Positions 29,048-39,083 of a stretch of 64,000 bases of DNA are shown in pieces. The translations under genes and the position numbers were made by a program. The notes beneath the pieces are model-generated. The model was not told where the DNA came from and ran no database searches. It was given only the letters and a program-made list of their open reading frames with translations. How positions within the stretch are numbered: the first letter of the stretch is position 1; the number at the start of each line of letters is the position of its first letter. Source of the stretch: Tamlana flava (GTDB taxonomy: Bacteria; Bacteroidota; Bacteroidia; Flavobacteriales; Flavobacteriaceae); contig NZ_JBGGTX010000004.1 in the NCBI RefSeq assembly GCF_041287255.1, forward strand, positions 310,001 through 374,000, written 5' to 3'.

Positions 29048-30463
29048 ATGATAAAAACAAAACAACTTCTTTTCAGCTTCATAGTTCTAGGCTTTTTGGT
29101 GTCTTGCAAGGAAATAAAAAAAGAGCAAGTACAAAATGAACCTGAAATGGAAGGGATGCCAAAACTTGAAGTTTCAGAAAACGGACATTATTTCCAAACC
29201 AAAGAAGGAAAACCTTTTTTTTGGTTGGGTGATACAGGTTGGCTGACTTTCAATAAATTGGATAGAGATGAAATAAAAAAATATTTTTCCGATAGAAAGG
29301 ATAAAGGGTTTAATGTAATTCAAATCATGACCATTCATTCTTTGCCTGTTGCTAATGTATATGGTGATTCGGCCTTGGTGGCGCAGGATTTATCCAAACC
29401 TTTGGTTACAGAAGGCAATAGTTTTGAAAACGCCAATGAATATGATTATTGGGACCACGTTGATTATGCATTGGATGTGGCCAAAGAAGAAGGTTTATTT
29501 TTGGGTATGGTACCTGTTTGGGGTTCTCCTGTAAGCGATGGAAAAGTAAATTTAGAGCAAGCAAAAGCTTACGCTAATTTTTTGGCAGCACGTTTTAAAG
29601 AGAGGGATAACATCATTTGGCTAGTTGGTGGTGATACCTATGGAAATGAAAATACAGAAATTTGGAATGCCATTGGAAGTATTTTAAAAGCGAATAACCC
29701 AGAGCGATTGGTCACTTTTCACCCAAGAGGAAGAACGGATTCTTCCGATAATTTCCATAACGAAAATTGGCTTGATTTCAATATGTTTCAATCAGGTCAC
29801 CGTCGCTACGACCAAGATGATACTGAACGCAATTATGGCGAGGATAATTACAAATTTGTTCAAGTGGATTTCAATTTAAAACCTACCAAACCAACTTTAG
29901 ACGGTGAGCCATCATATGAAGGCATTCCACAAGGGCTGCATGATACCTTGCAACCTCTTTGGAATGATAATGATGTACGCCGTTATGCGTATTGGTCGGT
30001 TTTTGCTGGTGCGGCTGGTTTCACTTATGGCAACAACCATATCATGCAAATGCACGAAAACCATAGCAAACCCGAAGCCTATGGAAGCAAGACCTATTGG
30101 GTTAAAGCATTGGACGCTCCAGGTGCTACACAAATGCAATATGTAAAAAAACTGATGCTTAAATACCCGTATTTTGAGCGTGTTCCAGATGAAAATTTGG
30201 TTGCCAATCAAGGTGAAAAGTATGATTACAAATCGGCCACTCGCGGTGACGGTTACGCTATGATTTATGTGTATAATGGTAAAACCATTTCGGTAAGCAT
30301 GGGAAAAATTAAAGGAGAAAACGTTCATGCTGGGTGGTACAATCCAAGAAATGGCAAAACCACAGATATTGGCGTTTTTAAAAATGAAGGCGTACAAGAT
30401 TTTAAGCCTTCAGGTGAAGCCGTTGATGGTAACGATTGGATATTGATTTTAACCTCTAAATAA
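29048..30463 (+). CDS. GH140-type (DUF4038) putative apiosidase, lipoprotein
   Basis: A 471-residue lipoprotein (lipobox LVSC near residue 18) with a DUF4038/apiosidase-like TIM barrel followed by a C-terminal collagen-binding-like domain (about 385-471). The characterised GH140 member from Bacteroides thetaiotaomicron, BT1012, cuts the D-apiose to galacturonate bond of rhamnogalacturonan II. Recognisable blocks are FFWLGDTGWLTFNKLDRDE (about 58), WLVGGDTYGNE with Asp196, and LDGEPSYEG with Glu287; these acidic residues are the likely catalytic pair by comparison with that enzyme. DUF4038 also covers enzymes with other substrates, so apiose is probable but not proven. Its stop overlaps the GH28 start by one base. 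Confidence 0.75.
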   Translation: MIKTKQLLFSFIVLGFLVSCKEIKKEQVQNEPEMEGMPKLEVSENGHYFQTKEGKPFFWLGDTGWLTFNKLDRDEIKKYFSDRKDKGFNVIQIMTIHSLPVANVYGDSALVAQDLSKPLVTEGNSFENANEYDYWDHVDYALDVAKEEGLFLGMVPVWGSPVSDGKVNLEQAKAYANFLAARFKERDNIIWLVGGDTYGNENTEIWNAIGSILKANNPERLVTFHPRGRTDSSDNFHNENWLDFNMFQSGHRRYDQDDTERNYGEDNYKFVQVDFNLKPTKPTLDGEPSYEGIPQGLHDTLQPLWNDNDVRRYAYWSVFAGAAGFTYGNNHIMQMHENHSKPEAYGSKTYWVKALDAPGATQMQYVKKLMLKYPYFERVPDENLVANQGEKYDYKSATRGDGYAMIYVYNGKTISVSMGKIKGENVHAGWYNPRNGKTTDIGVFKNEGVQDFKPSGEAVDGNDWILILTSK

Positions 30464-32052
30464 TGACAACCGTTATGAAAAAAATAGTGCTCATTTTATT
30501 TGTCGCGTTCACTTCCTCTTTTGCATGTGAAGTTTTTGCTTCAAACGGGTGGTTTAATATTCTAGAACATGGAGGAAACAATAAAGGTGAATTGTGTACT
30601 AAAGCCATTCAAGAAGCCATTGATAAGGCGGCAAGTCAGGGAGGGGGCACCGTTTATTTTCCGGCTGGTGAATATTTAACCGGAGCTTTAACCCTTAGTA
30701 ACAATATTGTTTTACATGTTGAGGCTGGAGCTGTTTTGAAGTTTTCAACCAATTTCGACGATTATTTGCCATTTACCGAGGTGCGCTGGGAAGGAACGGT
30801 CATTCAAACGTTTAAGCCACTCTTGCACGCCCGCAATGCTGAAAATATTACAATTACTGGGCGAGGAAACATTGATGGGCAAGGTGAAGCATGGTGGAAG
30901 GAAATTTGGCGGATTGAGTCAGCTAAAGAGAAATTAGAGTTGACCAAGTATCAAAAAATGACACAAGCGGCTAACAAGGATGTAAAAACAGCCGATTATT
31001 ATAAGCGCACAAGAAGTTATTTGTTTCATAGGCCACCGCTGTTTCAAGCCTTTCAGTGTAAAAATATCACAATTGAAGGTGTTACCATTCAGAATTCACC
31101 ATTTTGGACCATCAATCCCGCGTTTTGCGATAACATAACGATTGATAATGTGACGATTTTCAATCCGTATTCACCGAATACCGATGGCATCAATCCTACT
31201 TCTTGCAAAAACGTTCATATTTCAAATTGCCATATTAGTGTTGGTGACGATTGTATTACCATAAAATCTGGTCGTGATGCCGATGGTAGAAAATGGGCAA
31301 CCCCAACCGAGAACGTTACAATTACCAATTGTACCATGCTTAACGGTCATGGCGGTGTGGTTATTGGCAGTGAAATGTCTGGAGGCATTAAGAAAATCAC
31401 CATTTCAAACTGTGTTTTTGATGGTACCGACAGGGGCATTCGTTTAAAAGCTGCCCGTGGTCGTGGTGGGGCGGTTGAAGATATTAGGGTGTCTAATATT
31501 GTGATGAACAATATCAAAAATGAAGCTTTCATGCTCAATTTGTTTTATGATAAGAATACGGTTGAAGGTCCTGTAACTGAGGAAACACCAATATTCAGAA
31601 ATATTCATATCAGTAATGTTACGGCCTCAAACGTGAATACTGCAGGACGTATTCTGGGAATTCCAGAAATGCCTATTCATAACATCTCTTTTTCGGATGT
31701 TGATATCGATGCCAATGAAGGGTTTTCAATTCATACAGCAAAAAACATCGAATTTCATGATGTCAAAATAAGTACTACAATAGGTTCGGCTTTTGAGGTT
31801 GAAGACGTCGAGCAGCTTATTTTAGATAATATAGGAACATCAAAACCCATTGAGGATAAACCTGTGGTTCGTTTTAAAAATGTGAAAACGGCTTTGATTA
31901 CGAATTGCTTTCCTATGGTGCCAACCAATACATTTTTATTTGTTGAAGGCGATAAAACTAAAGATATTTATTTAAAGAATAACATTTTGAAGAATGTTTT
32001 ATTTCATACCAAAACTGGAAGTTCAATTGAAGGTAAAGTATTGGAAGACTAG
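30463..32052 (+). CDS. GH28 polygalacturonase-type enzyme
   Basis: A 529-residue secreted GH28 beta-helix enzyme that hydrolyses alpha-linked galacturonate in pectin. The full set of family motifs is present: NTDG (Asp241), GDDC (Asp262, Asp263), GHGG (His296) and RLK (Arg327, Lys329). The start at 30463 overlaps the previous stop by one base (TAATG); an ATG at 30475 (MKK) gives a more typical signal peptide and is an alternative. GH28 covers endo- and exo-polygalacturonases and rhamnogalacturonan-active members. The loop of about 65 residues at 120-185 (EIWRIESAKEK to RSYLFHRPP) is typical of bacterial exo-type enzymes, so exo action is my guess. Confidence 0.92.
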   Translation: MTTVMKKIVLILFVAFTSSFACEVFASNGWFNILEHGGNNKGELCTKAIQEAIDKAASQGGGTVYFPAGEYLTGALTLSNNIVLHVEAGAVLKFSTNFDDYLPFTEVRWEGTVIQTFKPLLHARNAENITITGRGNIDGQGEAWWKEIWRIESAKEKLELTKYQKMTQAANKDVKTADYYKRTRSYLFHRPPLFQAFQCKNITIEGVTIQNSPFWTINPAFCDNITIDNVTIFNPYSPNTDGINPTSCKNVHISNCHISVGDDCITIKSGRDADGRKWATPTENVTITNCTMLNGHGGVVIGSEMSGGIKKITISNCVFDGTDRGIRLKAARGRGGAVEDIRVSNIVMNNIKNEAFMLNLFYDKNTVEGPVTEETPIFRNIHISNVTASNVNTAGRILGIPEMPIHNISFSDVDIDANEGFSIHTAKNIEFHDVKISTTIGSAFEVEDVEQLILDNIGTSKPIEDKPVVRFKNVKTALITNCFPMVPTNTFLFVEGDKTKDIYLKNNILKNVLFHTKTGSSIEGKVLED

Positions 32053-32060
32053 CAAAATTT

Positions 32061-32993
32061 ATGTTAATGGGAATTAAAAAAATATTGGTTATTGCGGTTT
32101 TGGTGAGCGTATTCAATTGTACTTCAAAAAAAGATGCCTATTTATTTACATCCTTTAGAGAGCCTGCAACCGAAGGTTTATATCTGGCCTACAGCGAAGA
32201 TGGTTACCATTGGAACGATTTAAAAGGGCCATATTTAAAGCCAGATGCTGGTGCGAGTAAAATCATGCGCGACCCGTCTATAGTTCGCGGGAAAGATGGA
32301 ACGTACCACATGGTTTGGACTACCGATTGGAAAGGTGGTGATGGTTTTGGCTATGCAAGTTCTAAAGATTTATTCCATTGGAGCGACCAAGAATATATTC
32401 ACGTGATGAAAAATGAACCAACCGTTGTGAACGTTTGGGCACCCGAAATTTTTTATGATGAAGGTGAAGACAGATATATCATCATTTGGGCGTCAACCAT
32501 TCCTTTTCGCTATGAAAAAGGTGAGGAAGAGGAAAAAAACAATCATCGCATGTACTATGTTACAACTAAAGATTTTAAAACTTTTTCAGATACCAAATTA
32601 TTTTTAGATCCAGGTTTTAGTGTAATCGATTGTGTTATCGTAAAACGAGAAAAAAACGACTATGCCTTGATTATTAAAGATAATACAAGACCTAATAGAA
32701 ACTTAAAAGTGGCTTTTGCTAAGTCGCCTTTAGGACCATTTGAGAATATTTCAGAACCCTATACAGGTTTTCTTTCGGAAGGGCCAACCGTGTTGCAACA
32801 GGATGGAAAATACATAATTTATTACGATAATTACGGTGAGAAGAATTATAAGGCGGTGAGTACCTCAGATTTTAAAACATTTGAAGATATCTCAGATAAA
32901 ATTTCATTGCCCGAAGGCCATAAACACGGTACAATTACGACGGTTTCGAGAAGTGTTTTAAATGGCTTGATTGAAAAAAGTAAAGAAAAATAA
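32061..32993 (+). CDS. GH43-type glycosidase, compact
   Basis: A 310-residue five-bladed propeller enzyme of the GH43 type. Likely catalytic residues are Asp71 in MRDPSIV (base), Asp190 in VIDCVIV (pKa modulator) and Glu240 in LSEGPTV (acid); WAPEIFYD near 126 is another family block. The length fits a single catalytic domain without accessory modules. The N-terminus is hydrophobic with FNC at about 20-22 and may be a lipoprotein, but the lipobox is poor. GH43 members in pectin loci act on alpha-L-arabinofuranose, beta-galactose or beta-xylose, and I cannot choose between them. Confidence 0.8.
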   Translation: MLMGIKKILVIAVLVSVFNCTSKKDAYLFTSFREPATEGLYLAYSEDGYHWNDLKGPYLKPDAGASKIMRDPSIVRGKDGTYHMVWTTDWKGGDGFGYASSKDLFHWSDQEYIHVMKNEPTVVNVWAPEIFYDEGEDRYIIIWASTIPFRYEKGEEEEKNNHRMYYVTTKDFKTFSDTKLFLDPGFSVIDCVIVKREKNDYALIIKDNTRPNRNLKVAFAKSPLGPFENISEPYTGFLSEGPTVLQQDGKYIIYYDNYGEKNYKAVSTSDFKTFEDISDKISLPEGHKHGTITTVSRSVLNGLIEKSKEK

Positions 32994-33005
32994 AAGACAA
33001 TAAAG

Positions 33006-34856
33006 ATGAAGTTAGGTTTTAAATTAATCATCGCAACACTTTGTATATTTGTGGTTTCTGTGGTACATGCACAGCAAGATACCGTAAAGTATGTTGGTAA
33101 AACCTTATCAAATATAGATTATCATCATGGCATGCTATCTCCTGCCGTTGGGGTACACGCAACCCAAATTATGAGGGCAAGCAGAGAGCATCCCGAAAAA
33201 TCGGATGGTTTTGGTTGGACGTACAATCATGCACCAAATATCGCATACTGGAACAACACCTTTTTTGTTCAGTATTTAAGCGACCCTGTTGGTGAGCATA
33301 TTCCACCTAGCCAAACGTTTATGTTGCACTCTAAAGATGGTGAAAACTGGAGTTTTCCAGAAGTAAGCTTTCCTATTTACAGTATTCCGGATGGTTATCA
33401 AAAGGAAGGCGTTGAAGGGATTGCCAAAAACCTGAAAGCTACCATGCACCAGCGTATGGGCTTTTTTATTTCATCAGACAACCGTTTTTTTACTTTGGCG
33501 TTTTATGGTATTTCGATGAATCCCAAGGATAGCCCGAATGATGGAAATGGTATCGGGCGTGTAATTCGCGAAATTTATAAAGATGGCAGTTTAGGACCCA
33601 TTTATTTCATTCGATACAATCAAGGTTGGAATGAGTCTAACACCAACTATCCGTTTTACAAAAGCAGTAAGGACAAAGGTTTTATAAGGGCTTGTGAAGA
33701 GTTGTTATCTCAGCCATTACAAATGCAACAATGGGTGGAAGAAGCCGATAGGGACGACCCATTAATTCCGTTGAAAGAACAATATAAAGCTTTTAGTTAT
33801 TACCACATTCCCGATGGAAGAGTGGTTGGCCTTTGGAAGCACGCTTTAACTTCAATTAGTGCGGACGGTGGTAAAACTTGGCAGTACGATCCGCTTAGGG
33901 CACCAGGTTTTGTAAATAGCAATGCTAAAATTTGGGGACAAAAAACTTCCGATGGGCTTTATGCCACTGTTTACAATCCTTCAGAATTTCGTTGGCCATT
34001 AGCTATTTCAACCAGCGATGATGGCTTAAATTATACCGATTTGTTGTTGGTGCACGGCGAATTGTCTCGAATTCGATATGGTGGAGCTTATAAATCGCAT
34101 GGTCCGCAATATGTGCGAGGAATTACAGAAGGAAATGGCACACCTCCAGATGGAAAAATTTGGTTAACATACAGTTTAAACAAAGAAGATATTTGGGTGG
34201 CTTCGGTGCCAGTTCCTGTAAAGCGCTCTGTGGATGAAGCCGTAAACGATGTATTCAATAATTTGCCAGAAGGCAAAGAATTGGATTTGTGGAATACTTA
34301 CGATTTGCAATGGGCAACAGCAAATATAGAAAAGAAAGATGGTACCAAATGGTTAACACTTCGGGACCAAGACCCTTTTGATTATTCAAGAGTAGAGCGC
34401 GTTACCCCGTTTGCGGAAAAAATGGAAGTGACGTTCACCGTTAAACCAGAGCAAAATGACCATGGCATGCTTCAAATTGAACTGCAAAACAAACAAGGTC
34501 TACCTTCTGTGAGGTTGATATTTGATGAGGAAGGAAATCTAAAGCAAAAAATGGGGTATAGATTGCGAAATATTATGCCATATGAAGCAGGAAAGGAATA
34601 CACCATTAAGTTAACTGTTGATTCGACTACACGTTTATACACGGTTAACGTAAACGGAGGAAAGGACGTAAAAGGCATATTTTTCATGCCAACGCACGGT
34701 ATTTCCCGTGTGATGTTCCGAACAGGTGAACAACGCTATTATCCAACCGTTGATACACCAGTAGATACGCCAAATTACGACGATGTACCGTTTACTGGTG
34801 CTGCGATTCCAGAGGCGGTTTTTAACATAAAATCATTGATTACAACAAAATTATAA
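33006..34856 (+). CDS. Sialidase-fold beta-propeller protein, secreted
   Basis: A 616-residue secreted protein (signal peptide ending VHA). Residues about 60-400 carry Asp-box-like repeats (SKDGENWS near 112, SADGGKTWQ near 286, STSDDGLNY) that mark a sialidase-type propeller. The C-terminal 190 residues look like a concanavalin-type beta-sandwich. Blocks such as FGWTYNHAPNIAYWNNTFFVQYLS and RVVGLWKH recall proteins annotated as exo-alpha-sialidase in plant-glycan loci. In pectin, sialidase-like folds can act on Kdo or the related Dha of rhamnogalacturonan II; BT1020, which carries the GH143 activity, is a precedent. I cannot confirm membership. It is 12 bp after the GH43 gene and 1 bp before GH78. 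Confidence 0.6.
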   Translation: MKLGFKLIIATLCIFVVSVVHAQQDTVKYVGKTLSNIDYHHGMLSPAVGVHATQIMRASREHPEKSDGFGWTYNHAPNIAYWNNTFFVQYLSDPVGEHIPPSQTFMLHSKDGENWSFPEVSFPIYSIPDGYQKEGVEGIAKNLKATMHQRMGFFISSDNRFFTLAFYGISMNPKDSPNDGNGIGRVIREIYKDGSLGPIYFIRYNQGWNESNTNYPFYKSSKDKGFIRACEELLSQPLQMQQWVEEADRDDPLIPLKEQYKAFSYYHIPDGRVVGLWKHALTSISADGGKTWQYDPLRAPGFVNSNAKIWGQKTSDGLYATVYNPSEFRWPLAISTSDDGLNYTDLLLVHGELSRIRYGGAYKSHGPQYVRGITEGNGTPPDGKIWLTYSLNKEDIWVASVPVPVKRSVDEAVNDVFNNLPEGKELDLWNTYDLQWATANIEKKDGTKWLTLRDQDPFDYSRVERVTPFAEKMEVTFTVKPEQNDHGMLQIELQNKQGLPSVRLIFDEEGNLKQKMGYRLRNIMPYEAGKEYTIKLTVDSTTRLYTVNVNGGKDVKGIFFMPTHGISRVMFRTGEQRYYPTVDTPVDTPNYDDVPFTGAAIPEAVFNIKSLITTKL

Positions 34857-34857
34857 A

Positions 34858-37644
34858 TTGAATACCCTGAGAAGCATACTTGTTTTGGTTCTATTGTTTT
34901 CGGCTTGTAAATCAGCTGAAAGCACAATGGATATTAGCATTTCAAATGTTATGTGCGAGATGGCTGAAAACCCTTTAGCAGTAACTAAAACACAACCACG
35001 TTTTAGTTGGAAGTTAAAATCGGATGGTTTTAATGTTTCACAATCAGCATATCAAATTTTAGTATCGTCTTCAGCAGAAAAACTTGATGCCAATGAAGCC
35101 GATATTTGGGATAGTGGAAAGGCGAATGCATCACAAAGTCATTTGGTAAACTATAATGGCAATGCCTTAAAAAATGAAACCAAATATTTTTGGAAAGTAA
35201 AAGTTTGGAATGAAAATGGAACAGAATCACCATGGAGTGAGCCAGCCTATTTCAGAATTGCACCGGCAAAAGAAAGTTTAAACCCAACTTGGATTGGTGC
35301 CATTACCAAAGCCGAAAGCAATTTGCCCGAAGGCAGGCATTATCATACGGCCTCCTTTAAGAAATCAAGGCGACAGGAAATTATTGATGCTTCAAATCCG
35401 TTGGCGCAACAAAGCATCATGCTTCGCAAACCGTTTTCACTTTTAAAAAAAATAAAAGATGCGGTGGTTTACATTTCAGGTTTGGGACATTACGAGTTGA
35501 CCATTAACGGTGAAAAAATCGGAAACAGCCAGTTTGCACCGTTGTGGACTGATTATGATAAATCGGTTAATTTTAATACTTATGAAATTCCCGAAAACCT
35601 TTTAAATGAAGGAGAAAACGTTATTGGCGTAATGTTGGGGAATGGCATGTACAATACGGTACAGGAACGTTATACCAAGTTTTTTGTGAGTTTTGGTCCA
35701 CCAACTTTATTTTTTAAAATGAAGTTGACTTTTGACGATGGCTCGGAAGACCTTATTCAATCTGACGAAAGTTGGACATACAGTGACAGCCCAATTACTT
35801 ACAACGGAATGTTTGGTGGAGAAGATTACGATGCCAATTTGGAACAAAAGGGATGGAATCAATCAGATTTTGACGATTCTAATTGGAAACCTGTTGTTAT
35901 TCAAGAAGTGCCAAATGGGGAGTTGAAAGCGCAATCGGCTTCGCCCGTTACCATTCAAAAACAATATGATGTTCAGGAATTAACGCAACCAATCGAAAAT
36001 ACGTTTGTGTTTAATATGGGGCAAAACTTATCCGGTTTTCCAACGATGAAAGTAAGAGGTGAAAAAGGACAAAAAATCAGACTTTGGACTGCCGAACGGT
36101 TAAAGGATGACGGTACAATTTCTCAAGGCGGTTCAGGAAAACCCTATTATTTTGAATATACTATAAAAGGCGACGGTGTTGAAGAATGGCAGCCAAAATT
36201 CAGTTATTATGGTTACCAGTATATTCAGGTAGATAGCATCAATTACAAAGAGGAAAAGAATGGTGAATTTCCAACTTTGCTAGATTTAAAATCTAATTTT
36301 ATCTATAACAATTCCGGTGAAGCGGGAACTTTTGAGTGTTCCAATGCAATTTTCAATAAAGCACACGAGCTCATCAATAATGCCATTAAAAGTAATTTTC
36401 AGGCGGTATTGACCGATTGCCCGCACCGTGAAAAACTGGGTTGGTTGGAAGAGGCACACCTTAATGGGCCAGGTTTGATTTACAATTACAACATGCAGAC
36501 TTTCATTCCAAGCATCATGGAAAATATTAAAGATGCCCAGCGTGAAGACGGCATGATTCCAACCATAGCACCAGAATATGTGGTTTTTGGTGGCGATTTT
36601 ACCGATTCACCGGAGTGGGGCGTAACAGGAATTATTTTACCCTGGATGTATTATGAGCACTATGGCGACGATGCCTTAATAAGGGAATATTATCCGGTTA
36701 TGAAACGCTATATCGATTATTTAACCTTAAAGTCCAACAATTATATTGTATCTTATGGTTTGGGCGATTGGTACGATTATGGCGAACATGCCGCTGGATA
36801 TTCAAAAAATAGTCCTATAGCATTGTCTGCCACAAGCCATTATTTCTATGCCGCCAAACTTTTTGCGCAAGCAGCAAAACACTTGAAAAGAATGGAAGAT
36901 ATTGATAAATACAATACACTCGTTTCTGACATAAAAACAGCCTTTAACAATGAGTTTTTCAACAAAGAAACCAAACAGTATGGTACCAATAGTCAATTTA
37001 GTAATGCCGTTCCCATTTTTATGGATATTGTTGAACCTGAATATAAAGAGGTCGTGATGCAAAACTTGTTGACCGATATTAAAAATAGGGGATATCGATT
37101 AACAACTGGCGATGTAGGTAATCGTTATTTATTCCAAACTTTGGCTAGAAATGGTGAAAACGAAGTGATGTACAAAATGAACAATCACTACGACACCCCT
37201 GGTTATGGATTTCAAATTAATTTTGGTTTGACCACTTTAACCGAGCAATGGGACCCAAGTAAAGGAAACTCGTGGAACCATTTTATGATGGGTCAAATTG
37301 AAGAATGGTTTTATGGAAGTTTGGCAGGCATAGTCCCCGATGAAGAATATCCTGGTTTTAAGCATTTCTTTATCCAACCAGAGGTTGTGGGCGATTTAAC
37401 TTATGTAAATGCGAGCTATGAATCAGTTTACGGGAAAATAGTTTCCAACTGGGAGAGAAACGGAGATAGTTTCATTTTAAATATTGAAATCCCAGTAAAT
37501 ACAGCATGCACGGTTGTGCTTCCAACTTCAGAAAAAGAAAGTGTTACAGTTAATGGCGGATTTTTTGATCACGTACAGCAAGAACCGGGGAAAACATCAT
37601 TAAACCTTGGTTCAGGAAGCTATACAATTCAATGTTCACAATAA
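34858..37644 (+). CDS. GH78 alpha-L-rhamnosidase, lipoprotein, TTG start
   Basis: A 928-residue GH78 enzyme expected to release L-rhamnose. Order: lipoprotein signal (FSAC near residue 17), N-terminal beta-sandwich (about 25-135), further beta domains, then an (alpha/alpha)6 barrel from about 490 with DCPHREKLGWLEEAHL (about 520) and the C-terminal TEQWDP block where Glu796 is the likely base. The first in-frame ATG (34927) would delete the lipoprotein signal, so I take the TTG at 34858, one base after the previous stop. No Shine-Dalgarno site is seen, so coupling to the upstream gene is likely. A second GH78 is at 43126. Confidence 0.9.
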   Translation: MNTLRSILVLVLLFSACKSAESTMDISISNVMCEMAENPLAVTKTQPRFSWKLKSDGFNVSQSAYQILVSSSAEKLDANEADIWDSGKANASQSHLVNYNGNALKNETKYFWKVKVWNENGTESPWSEPAYFRIAPAKESLNPTWIGAITKAESNLPEGRHYHTASFKKSRRQEIIDASNPLAQQSIMLRKPFSLLKKIKDAVVYISGLGHYELTINGEKIGNSQFAPLWTDYDKSVNFNTYEIPENLLNEGENVIGVMLGNGMYNTVQERYTKFFVSFGPPTLFFKMKLTFDDGSEDLIQSDESWTYSDSPITYNGMFGGEDYDANLEQKGWNQSDFDDSNWKPVVIQEVPNGELKAQSASPVTIQKQYDVQELTQPIENTFVFNMGQNLSGFPTMKVRGEKGQKIRLWTAERLKDDGTISQGGSGKPYYFEYTIKGDGVEEWQPKFSYYGYQYIQVDSINYKEEKNGEFPTLLDLKSNFIYNNSGEAGTFECSNAIFNKAHELINNAIKSNFQAVLTDCPHREKLGWLEEAHLNGPGLIYNYNMQTFIPSIMENIKDAQREDGMIPTIAPEYVVFGGDFTDSPEWGVTGIILPWMYYEHYGDDALIREYYPVMKRYIDYLTLKSNNYIVSYGLGDWYDYGEHAAGYSKNSPIALSATSHYFYAAKLFAQAAKHLKRMEDIDKYNTLVSDIKTAFNNEFFNKETKQYGTNSQFSNAVPIFMDIVEPEYKEVVMQNLLTDIKNRGYRLTTGDVGNRYLFQTLARNGENEVMYKMNNHYDTPGYGFQINFGLTTLTEQWDPSKGNSWNHFMMGQIEEWFYGSLAGIVPDEEYPGFKHFFIQPEVVGDLTYVNASYESVYGKIVSNWERNGDSFILNIEIPVNTACTVVLPTSEKESVTVNGGFFDHVQQEPGKTSLNLGSGSYTIQCSQ

Positions 37645-37655
37645 ACGCAAAAACG

Positions 37656-39083
37656 ATGCGAATAAGAAACATTCATACAAAATTTGGGCTAATGCTTTTG
37701 GTGTTATCATTTGCAAAGGTTGTGGCGCAAACTTCAGACACCAATTTTGAAGTACCGGTTATGGAAACCATCAAGAGAATTGAAACTATTTTCAATGTTG
37801 AAATAAAGGATTATGACCATTTGCTAAACGATAAAGTTCTGGAATATGCCAATTGGCGTATCCAACAGGGCAATTTAGAGTTATCGTTATCTAATGTTCT
37901 GGTGCCTTTCAATTTGGTGGCTTTTAAAAATGGAGATGGTACCTATGAAGTTAGAAAATTTCAATACCATAGGGTTTCTGAAGCTGTTGCAGAACAACGT
38001 TTATCCTTTTTATCGCATTTATACCATAATAAGGAACAATGGGAAGCCCGAAAGGCTGAACTAAAAGCCTGCATGACATCTGCTTTTGGTTTGGATAAAG
38101 CTCCCTTGATGCCAAAATCGGAACCCATATTGACCAAGCAAAGAATTTACGATGGCTATAGCGTTGAAAATATTGGTTTGGAAATTCTCCCTGGAGTTTA
38201 TACTACGGGTTCCATCTACAAACCTTATCCGTTAGGCGAAAATGCAGCAATAGTTATCACACCCAACGGTCATTTTGGTAATGGCCGCTACCGGGAAAGT
38301 GAGCAAATAAGATGTGCTATGTTGGCCAAAATGGGAGCAATCGTGATCAATTATGATTTATTTGCTTGGGGCGAATCCAGATTGCAATTTCCATCATCAA
38401 CGCATCGAAATAGCATCGCTTCTACCATTCAGGTTTTAAGCGGCATGCGTTTACTCGATTATGTTATAACTCTAAAATATGCTGATAGAACTCGTGTAGG
38501 TGTAACTGGTGGTTCTGGCGGTGGTTCCCAAACCATGTTTTTATCGGCGTTGGATGAAAGAATTACCGTTTCGGTGCCGGTGGTTATGGTTTCTGCAAAC
38601 CATTCTGGCGGTTGCCCGTGTGAAAGCGGAAGGGGCATTCACCTATGTGGCAATGGAACTAATAATGTAGAAGTTGCTGCCATGGCGGCTCCAAAGCCCC
38701 AACTTATTATTTCCGACGGAAAAGATTGGACTCAAAACGTGCCCGAAACGGAGTTTCCATTCATTGAAAGAACCTATAGTTTTTACGATAAAAAAGATGC
38801 TGTAAAAAATGCGCATTTTAAAAATGAAGGGCACGATTATGGCTTTTCAAAGCGCATGGCCATGTATCCGTTTATGGCAAAATATCTCGATTTGGATTTG
38901 AACAAAGCAAAAAACAAACAAGGAAAAATTGACGAGTCCACCTGTATTATAGAACCTTATGAGGCTTTATACGTGTTTAATGATAAAGAGGAAAATTTAC
39001 CAAAAAACGCCATAAAGGATATCGATAAACTTTATGAGTTGTTTGGGGAGAAAAATTTAAGAGTGCATGACGAAAAAGAGTAA
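37656..39083 (+). CDS. STN-like domain fused to an alpha/beta-hydrolase esterase
   Basis: A 475-residue secreted protein. Residues about 30-105 resemble the short secretin/TonB (STN) fold: an amphipathic TIKRIETIFNVEIKDYD segment, LELSLSNVLVPFNLVAF, and a closing strand. From about 150 the protein is an alpha/beta hydrolase with the nucleophile elbow GGSGG (Ser287) and a His in NEGHDYG (His393). Two cysteine-rich turns (GGCPCESGRGIHLCG) follow the elbow. In pectin loci such hydrolases include acetyl esterases and the CE19 methylesterase type (BT1017); CE19 is my best guess, not verified. I start at 37656, which gives a normal signal peptide and no overlap; the frame also allows 37632. Confidence 0.7.
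   Translation: MRIRNIHTKFGLMLLVLSFAKVVAQTSDTNFEVPVMETIKRIETIFNVEIKDYDHLLNDKVLEYANWRIQQGNLELSLSNVLVPFNLVAFKNGDGTYEVRKFQYHRVSEAVAEQRLSFLSHLYHNKEQWEARKAELKACMTSAFGLDKAPLMPKSEPILTKQRIYDGYSVENIGLEILPGVYTTGSIYKPYPLGENAAIVITPNGHFGNGRYRESEQIRCAMLAKMGAIVINYDLFAWGESRLQFPSSTHRNSIASTIQVLSGMRLLDYVITLKYADRTRVGVTGGSGGGSQTMFLSALDERITVSVPVVMVSANHSGGCPCESGRGIHLCGNGTNNVEVAAMAAPKPQLIISDGKDWTQNVPETEFPFIERTYSFYDKKDAVKNAHFKNEGHDYGFSKRMAMYPFMAKYLDLDLNKAKNKQGKIDESTCIIEPYEALYVFNDKEENLPKNAIKDIDKLYELFGEKNLRVHDEKE

Noticed and set aside
29912..30397. 161-codon minus-strand open frame
   Set aside because: It is antisense to the GH140-type gene, with low-complexity residues and no separate signals.
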